Shown: positions 1 to 9,224 of the stretch, in pieces
How positions within the stretch are numbered: the stretch's first letter is position 1
Layout of the letters: each line of letters opens with the position of its first letter
NCBI RefSeq assembly: GCF_024347395.1
Contig: NZ_AP025473.1
Coordinates: forward strand, 868,001 to 932,000
DNA length: 64,000 nucleotides
Direction: 5' to 3'
Source of the DNA: Vibrio cortegadensis
Lineage (GTDB): Bacteria; Pseudomonadota; Gammaproteobacteria; Enterobacterales; Vibrionaceae
Translations under genes and position numbers: made by a program
The notes under the pieces: generated by a model
Seen by the model: the letters and a program-made list of their open reading frames with translations, nothing else
The model's database searches: none
Told to the model about the DNA's origin: nothing

Positions 1-25
1 TTAATCATCTGACGAATCAGATTAA

Positions 26-481
26 TTAAGTTCTATCTGCTAAGTAGTTTTCGTAGTCCGGGATCTCGATGACCACTTCCTCTTCGAGCAGTTTAGACTC
101 AAATAAGAATTTTGCCGTTGCGCGGTTTGTGGCAACAGGGATATTCCACACGCTGGCAATACGTAGTAAAGCTTTTACATCCGGATCATGAGGTACGGCA
201 TTGAGTGGATCCCAGAAGAAAATCATCATGTCGATTTTTCCTTCTGCGATAAGAGCGCCTAATTGTTGATCGCCCCCCATTGGCCCGCTCATCATACTCT
301 TAATGGCTAAACCGGTTTCCTTGCTTAGCATGGTACCCGTCGTGCCAGTCGCGTATAAGAAATGACTTTGAAGCTTTTCTTTGTTTTCAACAACCCATTT
401 TAATAATTCAGGTTTGTAGTGATCATGAGCCACAAGAGCGACATGTTTATGCGCAGGCATAGTACGAGTCGTTTTTTGCAT
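26..481 (-). CDS. mgsA: Methylglyoxal synthase
   Basis: Cytosolic enzyme that converts dihydroxyacetone phosphate to methylglyoxal and phosphate, a bypass of lower glycolysis under phosphate limitation or sugar-phosphate stress. The 151-residue length matches the family (E. coli 152). The N-terminus has the conserved VALVAHDHYK strand and helix. The central GPMGGDQQLGALIAEGKID segment holds the phosphate-binding glycines and the catalytic Asp region, followed by FFWDPLNAVPHDPDVKALLR and NIPVATNRATA. It is a single gene whose 3' end lies at the window edge; an A/T-rich inverted repeat (bases 1-29) sits just after the stop and may act as its terminator. Identification is secure. Confidence 0.97.
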   Translation of the reverse strand: MQKTTRTMPAHKHVALVAHDHYKPELLKWVVENKEKLQSHFLYATGTTGTMLSKETGLAIKSMMSGPMGGDQQLGALIAEGKIDMMIFFWDPLNAVPHDPDVKALLRIASVWNIPVATNRATAKFLFESKLLEEEVVIEIPDYENYLADRT

Positions 482-572
482 GTAAGTATTCCCTAATGTA
501 GTAATATCAACAGTCTGTGCTGAGTCTTGTTAGAATTATAAACGGTTGATACTAAAACATAGGTCGCTTGAA

Positions 573-1634
573 TTATTCAATCTCTTTTATGTTAAAAGTA
601 GGCCTATATTCTGATGGAGATAAAGAATTTTCAATTACTTTGCGCTGTAACGTTTTTGGTGTGAGAGGTTCAATGCTCGGAGCACTATCAAAAGCGTACT
701 TTTCATCGTTTAGGTAGTGAATAACTTGTCTCATGGATAAGCGGCCTTGCTGGACCATTTGATCGGTCGGTGCAAACTCTACACGATTTCGGAGTAAACC
801 GCGGTAAACGCCGTGACTTAAGTAAGTGGAGACTAATTTAATGTCATCCGTTTTTTCAGCAGCTCGTAATTCACTGACTGCGGCTTCAATGGCAACTGCA
901 CTTCCCACTATGTATTGAACATTTGGGGTATCAATGACTTTTTGAACAAGGTTTCGCTGCAATTCTTTGTCGTTGTCAGCCCAATAGCTCACCACGATAT
1001 TTATATCGCTTCCTTTGATTGCATCATAAAAGCCGACAGTTGCGGGTTTTGTTCCGCCGCTTGTTTTTGGCCCAGGCAAGAAGGCAATATCGGTAACACC
1101 ACTCCCTTTAGGATGCGCATTGGCTAAGTACTGACCTGCTTCAAAGCCCATCCAGTACCAGTCAACGCCCACGACGCCTTTTAGTAAATCACTCTGCTTG
1201 TCATTGAGTACCAATTTATTCACCGTGGCAAAAACCGGTGTTGAGCCAACAAATTCACTTAAATTATTAGAAAAAGCATCAGGTGACACGGTTCCAAGAA
1301 TGATGGCGTCTGCACCCCAGCGAGTGCACAGCGACAGTTGCTGCTGTTGCTTAATCTTGTTTGGGTAACCACCTGCTTCTAGAACTCGTAATTCCACATG
1401 CTGTTTTCGTGCTTCAGAAACCATTCCGTAGTTAACAGATAACCAATATGAATCTTTTAAGTGCGGGTAAATCGCGCATATTTTTGGTGCTGGAGTGTTA
1501 ACTTTTTGCGTCTTTGACGGTTCAGCAAAAACAGTCGAAATTGGCATGCTTACCAGGCTGATGGTGGCTGCGAGACGTACTAATGTTGCTGAAAGTGACT
1601 TAGGTCTAGGCATGGAATAATAGTTCATTGGCAT
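573..1634 (-). CDS. torT: TMAO-sensing periplasmic protein TorT
   Basis: Periplasmic binding-protein-like partner of the sensor kinase TorS; in E. coli TorT binds trimethylamine N-oxide and passes the signal to TorS. The protein has a signal peptide (LVRLAATISLVSMPISTVFA) followed by a type-1 periplasmic-binding fold with motifs such as AIYPHLKDSYWLSVNYGM, LGTVSPDAF and FLPGPKTSGG. The gene is divergent from torS, with only about 60-75 bp between them, so the two probably share a control region. Several in-frame starts exist (GTG at 1649; ATG at 1634, 1628 and 1613) and none has a good Shine-Dalgarno, so the exact start is uncertain. Neither torR nor the reductase genes torCAD are in the window. 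Confidence 0.9.
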   Translation of the reverse strand: MPMNYYSMPRPKSLSATLVRLAATISLVSMPISTVFAEPSKTQKVNTPAPKICAIYPHLKDSYWLSVNYGMVSEARKQHVELRVLEAGGYPNKIKQQQQLSLCTRWGADAIILGTVSPDAFSNNLSEFVGSTPVFATVNKLVLNDKQSDLLKGVVGVDWYWMGFEAGQYLANAHPKGSGVTDIAFLPGPKTSGGTKPATVGFYDAIKGSDINIVVSYWADNDKELQRNLVQKVIDTPNVQYIVGSAVAIEAAVSELRAAEKTDDIKLVSTYLSHGVYRGLLRNRVEFAPTDQMVQQGRLSMRQVIHYLNDEKYAFDSAPSIEPLTPKTLQRKVIENSLSPSEYRPTFNIKEIE

Positions 1635-1708
1635 TGATTGGATAAACACTGCAAAATATAACGTATTATCGTTCGGTTAAGAAGCATGTTCTCAAAGGTT
1701 ATCATTTT

Positions 1709-4669
1709 ATGTTGTTAGCAACCGCGAGTATCGGCCGTAAGTTATTGTTCTCATTTTTGATCATGGCTTTGCTGGTATTACTTTCTGCACTCATTGGCGC
1801 TTCAGGTTTTTCGTTTGTGGCGAAAACGGAAAGAAATGTCGTGGACTCTGCCATTCCGGCAATGATAGAAGCGAGGCAAGTTTCTGAGCTGAGTTCTAGG
1901 ATCATCTCATCGGTTCAAACTCTGTCAAATGCCAAAAATGAACAGGAGCGTAAAGCATCTGGGAAAATGCTGTTTGAGCAACTTGAATCCCTTCTTACAC
2001 ATATTAAAGCCCTTGGGTCGGATTCTTTTGATTCTGGTTTATTGACTCGACTCGAAAATAACGTTGAAAGCGTCATCAATACGTTAGCAGAACTCGGTAT
2101 TACCGTAGAGAAGAAGCTGTGGTTGAGTGGTGAGTTGCATATCCGAGTGGAAGAGATGCGTAAGCTCAGTGCTGAGTTAGAACAGTTGACTCGAACGCAG
2201 GTATTGAATACTAGTACTATTGCGGTGGCGAATGTCACTCATATCTATGACTTATTAGAGAATAAACAGACTGAGAAGGTATACCAAGCACTGGATGCAT
2301 TAGTCGAAGTTGACCTCGATTTATCAGAACGCTTACATGAACTGCATTTGTTAGCTTTTAAAATGCTCAATCAGATAGAAGAAGCACGTACCGTTACGAA
2401 TATTGAACGTATCCAGATTATTCAGAGTGAATTCCAAGGTAACCTAAACATTATGATGCGGCGCGTTCGTGCAGTGGAAGATCCAACGCGATCCAAGCAG
2501 ATGACTGCACTATTAGTCGATTTGGGTAAGCGCCAGGTGGTATTTGATATCTTGATGGAAAAGTATGAGAACGAGCAGCAGTCTCAGTTCTTAATGCAAA
2601 ATACATTGAGCCTTTTCAGTGAGTTGAACAACACTGTAAACAGCTTAGTTGATGAATCGAACCTGACCACCACAAAAGCGGTAGAAGAGTTAACAAAAAC
2701 CCTCAATTACGCGCAGCTTTCTCTGAGTTTAATCTCGATCATTGGTTTAATCATTGCCGTGATCATCGTCTGGAAGGTGGTGTACATCTCGGTAGTGAAA
2801 CGCCTAACAGAATACTCATCAGCTCTACTTTCGATTGCTCAGGGGCATTTAGATGTCACGATCCATGTCAAAGGAAATGATGAACTTGCGCATATGGGAC
2901 AAGCCATCGTTACTGCTAGAAACACCGCTCAAGCCTTGCAGGTAGTAGCAGAAGGAGAGGCACAAGCGAAGCGAGATTTAGAGGAACACAAGGAACACCT
3001 TGAAGAGCTTGTTACTGACAGAACTCATCAACTGCAGAAAACGAACCAACGACTCAATGTAGAAGTTTTGAACCATGCGAAAGCTCGCTCTTTAGCGGAA
3101 CAAGCCAGTCGCGCCAAATCTGCATTCCTCGCGACAATGAGTCATGAAATCCGAACACCAATGAATGGGGTACTCGGGACGGCCCACTTACTTAAAGATA
3201 GTGGCTTAGATCCATTGCAGGGGCAGTACGTCGATATTATTAACCGTAGCGGTAAAAACTTACTCGCTATTTTGAATGATATATTGGACTACTCAAAAAT
3301 TGAGGCGGGTCACCTTGAAATTCGTGAATCCTCATTCAACTTACACCATATGGTTGATGATGCCTTTCAGCTAATGCAAAGCCGAGCGCAAGAGAAGCAT
3401 CTTGCTTTCTATCAGCATATTGAAAGTGATGTTGCAAAATATTGGAGAGGAGACGTAACTCGCATCAGCCAAGTTCTCAATAACCTTGTGGGTAATGCGA
3501 TTAAATTTACGGAACGCGGTGAAGTTGATATCTATGTGAGTATGGATGTTGATAACGACAAGCGAGTGATGTTTGAAGTGAGCGATTCTGGTATTGGTAT
3601 TGGCCCAGAAGAACAAAGAAACTTATTCGACCCATTTACTCAGGCTAGTGGTGGGATTAATTCGACTGGGGGAACAGGATTAGGCCTAGCCATCAGTAAA
3701 CGAATTATTGAGGCGATGGATGCGGAGTTGCATTTAGAGTCAAACGTTGGAGAGGGGAGTCGCTTCTGGTTTAGTTTAGAGCTTCAACCCGGAGAAAAGG
3801 TGGATATTCCATCAGTGACGAGCTTGAATACGGTGATTAAAGCGAAAGTCTTACTGGTAGAAGATAACCCTGTGAACTGCCTGGTTGCCGAAGGGTTCTT
3901 ATCGAATTTAGGGCATGAAGTGGTGACTGCGGAAACCGGAGCCGAAGCTGAGAAAATTTTTGAGTCGCAGCATTTTGATATCGCGTTGTTGGATATTAAC
4001 TTACCCGATTGTAATGGCGTTGATCTACTGGGCAGTTTGAAGGCGATTGAGAAAAATAAAGAGATCACATTACAGGCTCATCCAACGCCAATGGTGGCGG
4101 TATCGGCTCATGTTTTCAATGAAGAAGTGGAGAGTTATTTATCAAGTGGATTTGATGGTTACTTACCTAAGCCACTCGATAAGGATGCACTCGCAACCCT
4201 TATTCAAAGTACTCTTGATGGGAAATCGCTTGTATTGCCTCAACTAAATGAAGAGGCTGTTGATTCATCAAATAGGGATGATTGCACTATGCTTAACAGT
4301 GACAGTCTTTCAGGTGAAAAGATCACACCAAATGAGATAAGAGTGATCGATATTACGGTCATTGAAGGAGATATGTCTATTTTAGGTCGAGATAAAATGC
4401 GTGAAATTGTAGGGCTGTTTGTGACAAGCAGCCGAGACGTATTATTGAGTCTACAGGTTGCTGAAAAATCAGATGATTACCTTGAAATTAAGTCTCTCGC
4501 GCATAAATTAAAAGGGTCAGCAGGCAGTTTAGGTTTAAAACGGTTATTTCATGCGTGTATGTTGATTGAAAGTGCTGGTGAACCTCTGATGGTTTACCGG
4601 AAAGATCACGAAACACTGGCGAATTTGGTTGAGCAATCAATTGAAGCGTTAAATACAGCAATCAACTAA
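1709..4669 (+). CDS. torS: Hybrid sensor histidine kinase TorS
   Basis: Inner-membrane hybrid kinase of the TMAO respiratory system. Visible in order: TM1 near residues 10-33, a roughly 300-residue helical periplasmic sensor region, TM2 near 335-357, HAMP, a coiled coil, the HisKA box ATMSHEIRTPMNG with His479, HATPase motifs (NLVGNAIKF, SDSGIGIG, GGTGLGLAIS), a receiver domain with LLVEDNPVN and phospho-acceptor Asp762, and a C-terminal Hpt domain with AHKLKGSAGSLG around His932. This is the complete His-Asp-His relay of TorS-type unorthodox kinases; the final Asp would be on TorR, encoded elsewhere. The length of 986 residues is a little above E. coli TorS. The gene is divergent from torT and followed by a strong terminator. 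Confidence 0.93.
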   Translation: MLLATASIGRKLLFSFLIMALLVLLSALIGASGFSFVAKTERNVVDSAIPAMIEARQVSELSSRIISSVQTLSNAKNEQERKASGKMLFEQLESLLTHIKALGSDSFDSGLLTRLENNVESVINTLAELGITVEKKLWLSGELHIRVEEMRKLSAELEQLTRTQVLNTSTIAVANVTHIYDLLENKQTEKVYQALDALVEVDLDLSERLHELHLLAFKMLNQIEEARTVTNIERIQIIQSEFQGNLNIMMRRVRAVEDPTRSKQMTALLVDLGKRQVVFDILMEKYENEQQSQFLMQNTLSLFSELNNTVNSLVDESNLTTTKAVEELTKTLNYAQLSLSLISIIGLIIAVIIVWKVVYISVVKRLTEYSSALLSIAQGHLDVTIHVKGNDELAHMGQAIVTARNTAQALQVVAEGEAQAKRDLEEHKEHLEELVTDRTHQLQKTNQRLNVEVLNHAKARSLAEQASRAKSAFLATMSHEIRTPMNGVLGTAHLLKDSGLDPLQGQYVDIINRSGKNLLAILNDILDYSKIEAGHLEIRESSFNLHHMVDDAFQLMQSRAQEKHLAFYQHIESDVAKYWRGDVTRISQVLNNLVGNAIKFTERGEVDIYVSMDVDNDKRVMFEVSDSGIGIGPEEQRNLFDPFTQASGGINSTGGTGLGLAISKRIIEAMDAELHLESNVGEGSRFWFSLELQPGEKVDIPSVTSLNTVIKAKVLLVEDNPVNCLVAEGFLSNLGHEVVTAETGAEAEKIFESQHFDIALLDINLPDCNGVDLLGSLKAIEKNKEITLQAHPTPMVAVSAHVFNEEVESYLSSGFDGYLPKPLDKDALATLIQSTLDGKSLVLPQLNEEAVDSSNRDDCTMLNSDSLSGEKITPNEIRVIDITVIEGDMSILGRDKMREIVGLFVTSSRDVLLSLQVAEKSDDYLEIKSLAHKLKGSAGSLGLKRLFHACMLIESAGEPLMVYRKDHETLANLVEQSIEALNTAIN

Positions 4670-4692
4670 ATAAAAGTTCTAGATGAAAAAAC

Positions 4693-4722
4693 AAAAATCC
4701 TCTGTATCAACAGAGGATTTTT
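4693..4722 (+). terminator. Rho-independent terminator after torS
   Basis: A perfect 13-bp stem (AAAAATCCTCTGT with ACAGAGGATTTTT) and a 4-nt loop end in a T run, just after the torS stop. The flanking A and T runs make it usable in both directions, so it may also serve the small leftward gene that ends at 4762. Confidence 0.85.
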
Positions 4723-4761
4723 AGTATTGATGCGATGGTTTGTTAGCTATCCGTTCTGTTA

Positions 4762-4944
4762 CTAATTGTTTTCAAAGCGGCTTCCTAGATCTAATGCATT
4801 TGGGTCATCATCAAAAGGGTGCTCAGCTCTTCCGCGTAGCAGTTCTAACTGATTCTCTAACATATTTAACGCATCATAATCGCCTTCTGAACATGCAACG
4901 TAAATTTGCTGCTCAAGAGCTTCGATATTATCTCTGATACTCAT
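4762..4944 (-). CDS. Small conserved acidic protein downstream of cti
   Basis: A 60-residue, mainly helical acidic protein with a pattern of paired heptads (NIEALEQQIYVACSEGDYDALNMLENQLELL) and a disordered acidic tail. I do not recognise a named family. The start is well supported by a strong AGGAGG Shine-Dalgarno 5 nt before the ATG. It begins only 23 bp after the stop of the fatty-acid isomerase gene on the same strand and most likely shares its transcript. It is cytoplasmic, with no signal sequence. Function unknown; it could be a small regulator or stability factor, but nothing in the sequence decides this. Confidence 0.7.
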   Translation of the reverse strand: MSIRDNIEALEQQIYVACSEGDYDALNMLENQLELLRGRAEHPFDDDPNALDLGSRFENN

Positions 4945-4967
4945 AGGAGCCTCCTATAGCGACAGTA

Positions 4968-7322
4968 CTACCGATTCTCAAACCTATTGTAGTCCAACAA
5001 TCCATATTCAGTAGGTTGATTCTTCTTATACCAAGCATGGACTCTGTCGCTAAAGGGCCAAAATTTATCTGAGCTTCTTCGAATTGCAAAACGATCCAAT
5101 AACTTAATATAATCTTGCTCAGATTTGAGATTTTTTAGTCTTTTTACTAATTCGGGAATTTCAGACTCTTCTAATGACCAAAAAGCCGCAGGATAACTCC
5201 CAATAACCCCACGAACCAATGTAAGAGAGTCATGCTTAGGATCGCGGTTACTTTTTTCATCGAATAAGCTAGAAATATTTTGATGAGCATTATTGCGTAA
5301 CAGAGTGAATAATTGATCATCTCCACCATCGGATGTAATCATCAACATCGTGATCTGTGGTAAGGGGAGAAGCCCAGCGCCTTTGATTTTGTCGATCGAT
5401 TGAAGTTGGGCTTCATTACTAGAGGTAAACCCTGTATCGACAATATCATAGCGATCATTCAGAACTGGTTTTAAGTGGTTTACGATTTTATCGTAAAGTT
5501 CTGATTTTGGATCGTCAGTTTTGTAAATTTCGCTACTTTCCTGCTCAAATGGTCTGATATTACGCTGCAAAAAATCACTCAATTGAGCGCTCTGGTTCTG
5601 ATACCAACTGGATTGTTCTTGATGGCGTACATCTTTAGGCAGCAGGGTTAAGAAGTTACTCTCTCCTTCAAGACGTAAGAAATCCATGTACATACGAGTG
5701 ATCAGCTGGTGGCCGAAATTACCATAAACATCAAAACCCGCGACTAATAAGTAGTGAATTCTTTCGAGTAGGGCATAGTCAAGAACCCATGCTGTTTTGG
5801 GTTTGTCGCCAACAAGGCCTTGGACAACAGAGGCGCTATCAAAGTGGCGGAATACTGTCAGTGCGGCATTAGGGTTACGTTGTTCACCATTCCATAGAAT
5901 AGAGGTGTTGAGGTAGTCGGCACCTTTAAACCACTGATTAGTAAATTCTGACTTTCCATCAAGATAACGAGCTTGTTGACGAGCGTATTTCACCCAATTA
6001 GTGAGTGGAAGCGTGTTACTTTCTAATTCACCAGGCAGTTTTAGGTTTTGCTCTTGGGAGTAATAAAAATCGTTGATTTCAGGTAAATTCGCTTTTTGCG
6101 GATCGACAAAAAATACCCAAAATCGATCGTTAATTACATTGAGAGCGAGCTGTCCACGACATACCGGACCTTTAATGAAAGCCATGATGGTGTTTTGCGC
6201 GTTGTCGACCAAAAAGTTAAATCTCGCGATTACTGGCAAACTATGGAAACTTGTCATTGGGTTCGCTGCGACTTCGACGTGATAACTCGGTAACTGCTCT
6301 ACGTCATAGTCAGCATCAATAAACCACTCTTTCCATTTCCCGATTCGATCACTGTTCAGTGCATATGGCATGTGTGTTTTATCAACGATTGTCCCTTGTT
6401 CCGGGATCAAGCGGTAGTAGACACGATCGACGTTAGGATCATCATAAGGGCGACGAGTCGCAATTCTTTTTACAGGCTCTCCGGGTGGTGTTTCTGAACG
6501 TACTAAAGTAAAGAAACGTGGATGGCTGGGTAACTCAGAGAAATAGAGATGGAATAAAAAGAGGTGTTCATATAAGTAACGAGCAGTTAACTGGCTTTTA
6601 CGTGAGCTGTTGTTGAGGAGAGCTTCGTATTGGGCAATTTTGGACTGTTCATCCATAGACAACGGAATATGCTCATTCATGATAGCTCCGTTCTCTAACC
6701 ACGCCATCAGAGTTTTATAATCGGATGCTTCGAGGTTTGGCATACCATAAGGCATCCCCCAAGTTGGGTAATCCTGTTCGTATTGGGCATACTCTTCAAT
6801 GGTTGGACACTGTTGATCTCTGTCGGTTGAGAAATCAAAGCCTTCGAGTTGAACTTGCTGTGGTAAAGGGTGGTTCTCTTTTTGGCTGAGTAAACGAGCC
6901 ACTAGTCCGGCATCGAGGTTGGCTGTAGGGTTTTGAACTCTCTCATTTAGTACTGGGTGAAAGCCACTGTCACGCCACTCTTGCGTCAATTGAGCATCTT
7001 CAAATAAACGTGTCGGCTTTGAAGCCGTTAAGCGTGTGCCTTGATAAATCTTTTCTTTAGACGCGCCACGATCAATCCCTTCAACGGAGGACATTTTGAG
7101 TTGGCAAGGGGCATCGTAGCAGGCATGACAAACAACGCATCGCTTATCTATGATGGGCTTTACTTCGTCTAAAAAGAAGTGCGCCTGAGGAGATTGAAGA
7201 GGTGCTTGACGATCTCTGACTTGTTGAGGACCAAATAGTTGATCGTAGTTTAGACCTGCATACACAGCACAGCCGGAAAACACGGTAATAAAGCAAAGTA
7301 GAATAATGTGACGAAGTGGCAT
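4968..7322 (-). CDS. cti: Fatty acid cis/trans isomerase
   Basis: Periplasmic cytochrome-c-type enzyme that isomerises cis to trans double bonds in membrane phospholipid acyl chains, stiffening the membrane under solvent, heat or osmotic stress. At 784 residues it has the family's usual length. The N-terminus is a secretion signal ending at an SGC sequence that could be a lipobox. The single haem site CVVCH lies in KRCVVCHACYDAPCQL near residue 60. Later motifs such as YRLIPEQGTIVDKTHMPY and FVDPQKA are typical of Cti. The start ATG at 7322 is the only one giving the signal peptide. A small gene follows in the same direction. Expression is constitutive in Pseudomonas with activity controlled by substrate access; no operator is visible here. 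Confidence 0.93.
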   Translation of the reverse strand: MPLRHIILLCFITVFSGCAVYAGLNYDQLFGPQQVRDRQAPLQSPQAHFFLDEVKPIIDKRCVVCHACYDAPCQLKMSSVEGIDRGASKEKIYQGTRLTASKPTRLFEDAQLTQEWRDSGFHPVLNERVQNPTANLDAGLVARLLSQKENHPLPQQVQLEGFDFSTDRDQQCPTIEEYAQYEQDYPTWGMPYGMPNLEASDYKTLMAWLENGAIMNEHIPLSMDEQSKIAQYEALLNNSSRKSQLTARYLYEHLFLFHLYFSELPSHPRFFTLVRSETPPGEPVKRIATRRPYDDPNVDRVYYRLIPEQGTIVDKTHMPYALNSDRIGKWKEWFIDADYDVEQLPSYHVEVAANPMTSFHSLPVIARFNFLVDNAQNTIMAFIKGPVCRGQLALNVINDRFWVFFVDPQKANLPEINDFYYSQEQNLKLPGELESNTLPLTNWVKYARQQARYLDGKSEFTNQWFKGADYLNTSILWNGEQRNPNAALTVFRHFDSASVVQGLVGDKPKTAWVLDYALLERIHYLLVAGFDVYGNFGHQLITRMYMDFLRLEGESNFLTLLPKDVRHQEQSSWYQNQSAQLSDFLQRNIRPFEQESSEIYKTDDPKSELYDKIVNHLKPVLNDRYDIVDTGFTSSNEAQLQSIDKIKGAGLLPLPQITMLMITSDGGDDQLFTLLRNNAHQNISSLFDEKSNRDPKHDSLTLVRGVIGSYPAAFWSLEESEIPELVKRLKNLKSEQDYIKLLDRFAIRRSSDKFWPFSDRVHAWYKKNQPTEYGLLDYNRFENR

Positions 7323-7444
7323 TGTCTTATGAAATTAGCAAGTGATGCGCTAATTAAAGCAGATATATAAGTTAGCGACAAATTTAGTACGATCAATGAG
7401 TAAGACGATCTGCTTGGGGTTGGGGACGAATAAAGAGCTAAGAT

Positions 7445-7483
7445 GGAAAAAAAAAGGCGTACCACCCTTAGTGATACGCCTTT
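7445..7483 (-). terminator. Terminator of the MFS transporter gene
   Basis: On the minus strand a 9-bp stem AAAGGCGTA/TACGCCTTT is followed by a run of T residues. It lies about 95 bp after the transporter stop codon and is well formed. Confidence 0.8.
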
Positions 7484-7488
7484 CTATC

Positions 7489-7578
7489 GAATCGATGATC
7501 TTAAATCCAGTCTGGAAAGCTAAATCTTGCAAGCCAGATCTTGATAGCTAGGCCTTGAAACTCGATCTTAAAACCAGA
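7489..7578. repeat. Imperfect short repeats in the transporter 3' UTR
   Basis: Between the transporter stop and its terminator an ATCTT core followed by A/G-rich sequence and CCAG or AGCTA recurs four times (near 7498, 7525, 7538 and 7565). Two 28-bp units starting near 7516 and 7544 align with each other (AAAGCTAAATCTTGCAAG against ATAGCTAGGCCTTGAAAC). The array is transcribed as part of the 3' UTR. No function is evident. Confidence 0.45.
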
Positions 7579-8814
7579 TTAAGCAGCTTGTTGAAGTGCT
7601 TCAATTTTCTCTTCAGACATCGGCTTGGTCACGAAAGCTAAAATCACACAGGTTGCCATCATGCCTGCTGAAATGGTATACGCTAATGTGTAACCATCAC
7701 TTTGAGTCATTGAATAACCTACAATCGCAGCACCGATTGCACCGCCTAAACCCCATGACGTGTATAAAACACCGTAGTTTGTACCGTAGTTTTTCAGACC
7801 GTAGTATTCAGCAGTGATTGATGGGAATACTGCAAGTAATGTTCCGTACCCAACAGCAGCAAGCGCAGTACCAATAATCAACGTTAGCTCTGTATCAAAT
7901 GAAGCAAACAGCACCATGTTGATGCCTTGTAAGATGAAAGCAAGCATCAAAGTACGAACGCAACCAATTTTGTCCGAAAGAATACCCGCGGCAACACGAC
8001 CGCCAGAGTTAAAAATCGCAAGGATTGATGCAAGGTAAACGGCATTAGGCAAGTTAGCCTGTACACTCGCAATATTAGTGATGTTACCAATGATCATTAA
8101 ACCCGCAGAGGCAGCAAAAGCGTACATTACCCAAAGAGAGTAGAACTGAGGCGTTTTTAGCATCGCTTTCCAAGTCATATCAGCAGACGTTTTAACCGCA
8201 ATTGGTGCTTTTCCTGCTTTTACTTTTGGTTGCTCAGCTTGGTAGCCTTCTGGTGGGTTGTTGATCGTACACGCTAATGGAACGGCAATCGCTAACACGC
8301 CAGCCCCAAGGATCATAAAGCTAGTATTGATGCCCACTTCAGAGATTAGCATTGATGTTAGCGGGGCTAGGTAAACTGCCGCTAAACCAAAACCAGCCGC
8401 AATCAAACCATTTACCATACCTTTCTTAGAGATATGGAACCATTTCATTGCAGATGGAGCAAGACAAGCATAACCAAAACCGATACCCGCACCGGTAATC
8501 ACACCAAACGTAATATTTAGCGCAAAAACGGATGAAGCGAAACCAGAAGCGATCATCCCTAGGCCTGTTAATGTTGTGCCTAGGATAAGGATCTTACGTG
8601 GTCCCATGCGATCTTGAAGGATACCTGCAACTAAAAGACAAACTGAGAAAGTGATGGTCGCGATGGCATAAGGAGAAGATGCGTCCGCCGCACTCCATCC
8701 AAAGTCGGTTACGAGTGCTTTGTTAAATACGCTCCACGCATACAAGATGCCAAGACACAGGTTGATACAAAAACCTGCTAGCAGGATACGCATTGCTTTA
8801 TCAATCTTGCTCAT
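7579..8814 (-). CDS. OFA-family MFS transporter (oxalate/formate antiporter-like)
   Basis: Twelve-helix inner-membrane permease of the major facilitator superfamily. The pattern LLAGFCINLCLGILYAWSVF at the N-terminus, the PYAIATITFSVCLLVAGILQDRMGPRK loop motif and GAGIGFGYACLAPSAMKWF are characteristic of the oxalate/formate antiporter (OFA) family. Substrates in that family include oxalate, formate, lactate and other small carboxylates, so the actual substrate cannot be fixed from sequence. The chosen ATG at 8814 gives 411 residues and starts just before the first helix; an in-frame start 24 codons upstream would add a charged, non-conserved tail. It appears to be a single-gene transcript with its own terminator. 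Confidence 0.85.
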   Translation of the reverse strand: MSKIDKAMRILLAGFCINLCLGILYAWSVFNKALVTDFGWSAADASSPYAIATITFSVCLLVAGILQDRMGPRKILILGTTLTGLGMIASGFASSVFALNITFGVITGAGIGFGYACLAPSAMKWFHISKKGMVNGLIAAGFGLAAVYLAPLTSMLISEVGINTSFMILGAGVLAIAVPLACTINNPPEGYQAEQPKVKAGKAPIAVKTSADMTWKAMLKTPQFYSLWVMYAFAASAGLMIIGNITNIASVQANLPNAVYLASILAIFNSGGRVAAGILSDKIGCVRTLMLAFILQGINMVLFASFDTELTLIIGTALAAVGYGTLLAVFPSITAEYYGLKNYGTNYGVLYTSWGLGGAIGAAIVGYSMTQSDGYTLAYTISAGMMATCVILAFVTKPMSEEKIEALQQAA

Positions 8815-8886
8815 TTTTATTCTCAGTTTGGTTCTTTCATAGAAAGAAGAGTTAGTTAATGTGTTTTTCTCAAAATAAGTTTGCAT

Positions 8887-9209
8887 TTATCAATAGATGT
8901 CGCAAAGAGCGCGGATTATAACCAATAAAAGTGTGATTGGAATCTCTTTTTGTGAGCGAATGTAAAATAATTTCAAATGAAAAGTAATTGATAATTAGTT
9001 GTTAATTGCTTGGTTGGGATGAGGATTGAAGGTTGATATGGCAGTGGCTTCATACTCAATGTTTTTTCTTTGATGATGAAAGTTGCGTTTTTCTGATGTT
9101 GTAAAAATGTCCGTGTTAACTTGTTGTAGATAAATGATTATTTCACTATTCAATTCTATTTATATTCATTAAACTCCGGCCCGCTTCAATATCTGAAGTT
9201 AAAACATTA
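8887..9209. other. Gene-free divergent control region
   Basis: A/T-rich stretch between the leftward transporter gene and the rightward DUF3332 gene. It should hold both promoters. I see no convincing operator, RNA gene or repeat. Confidence 0.4.
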
Positions 9210-9224
9210 TTGTTGGTAAGAGAA

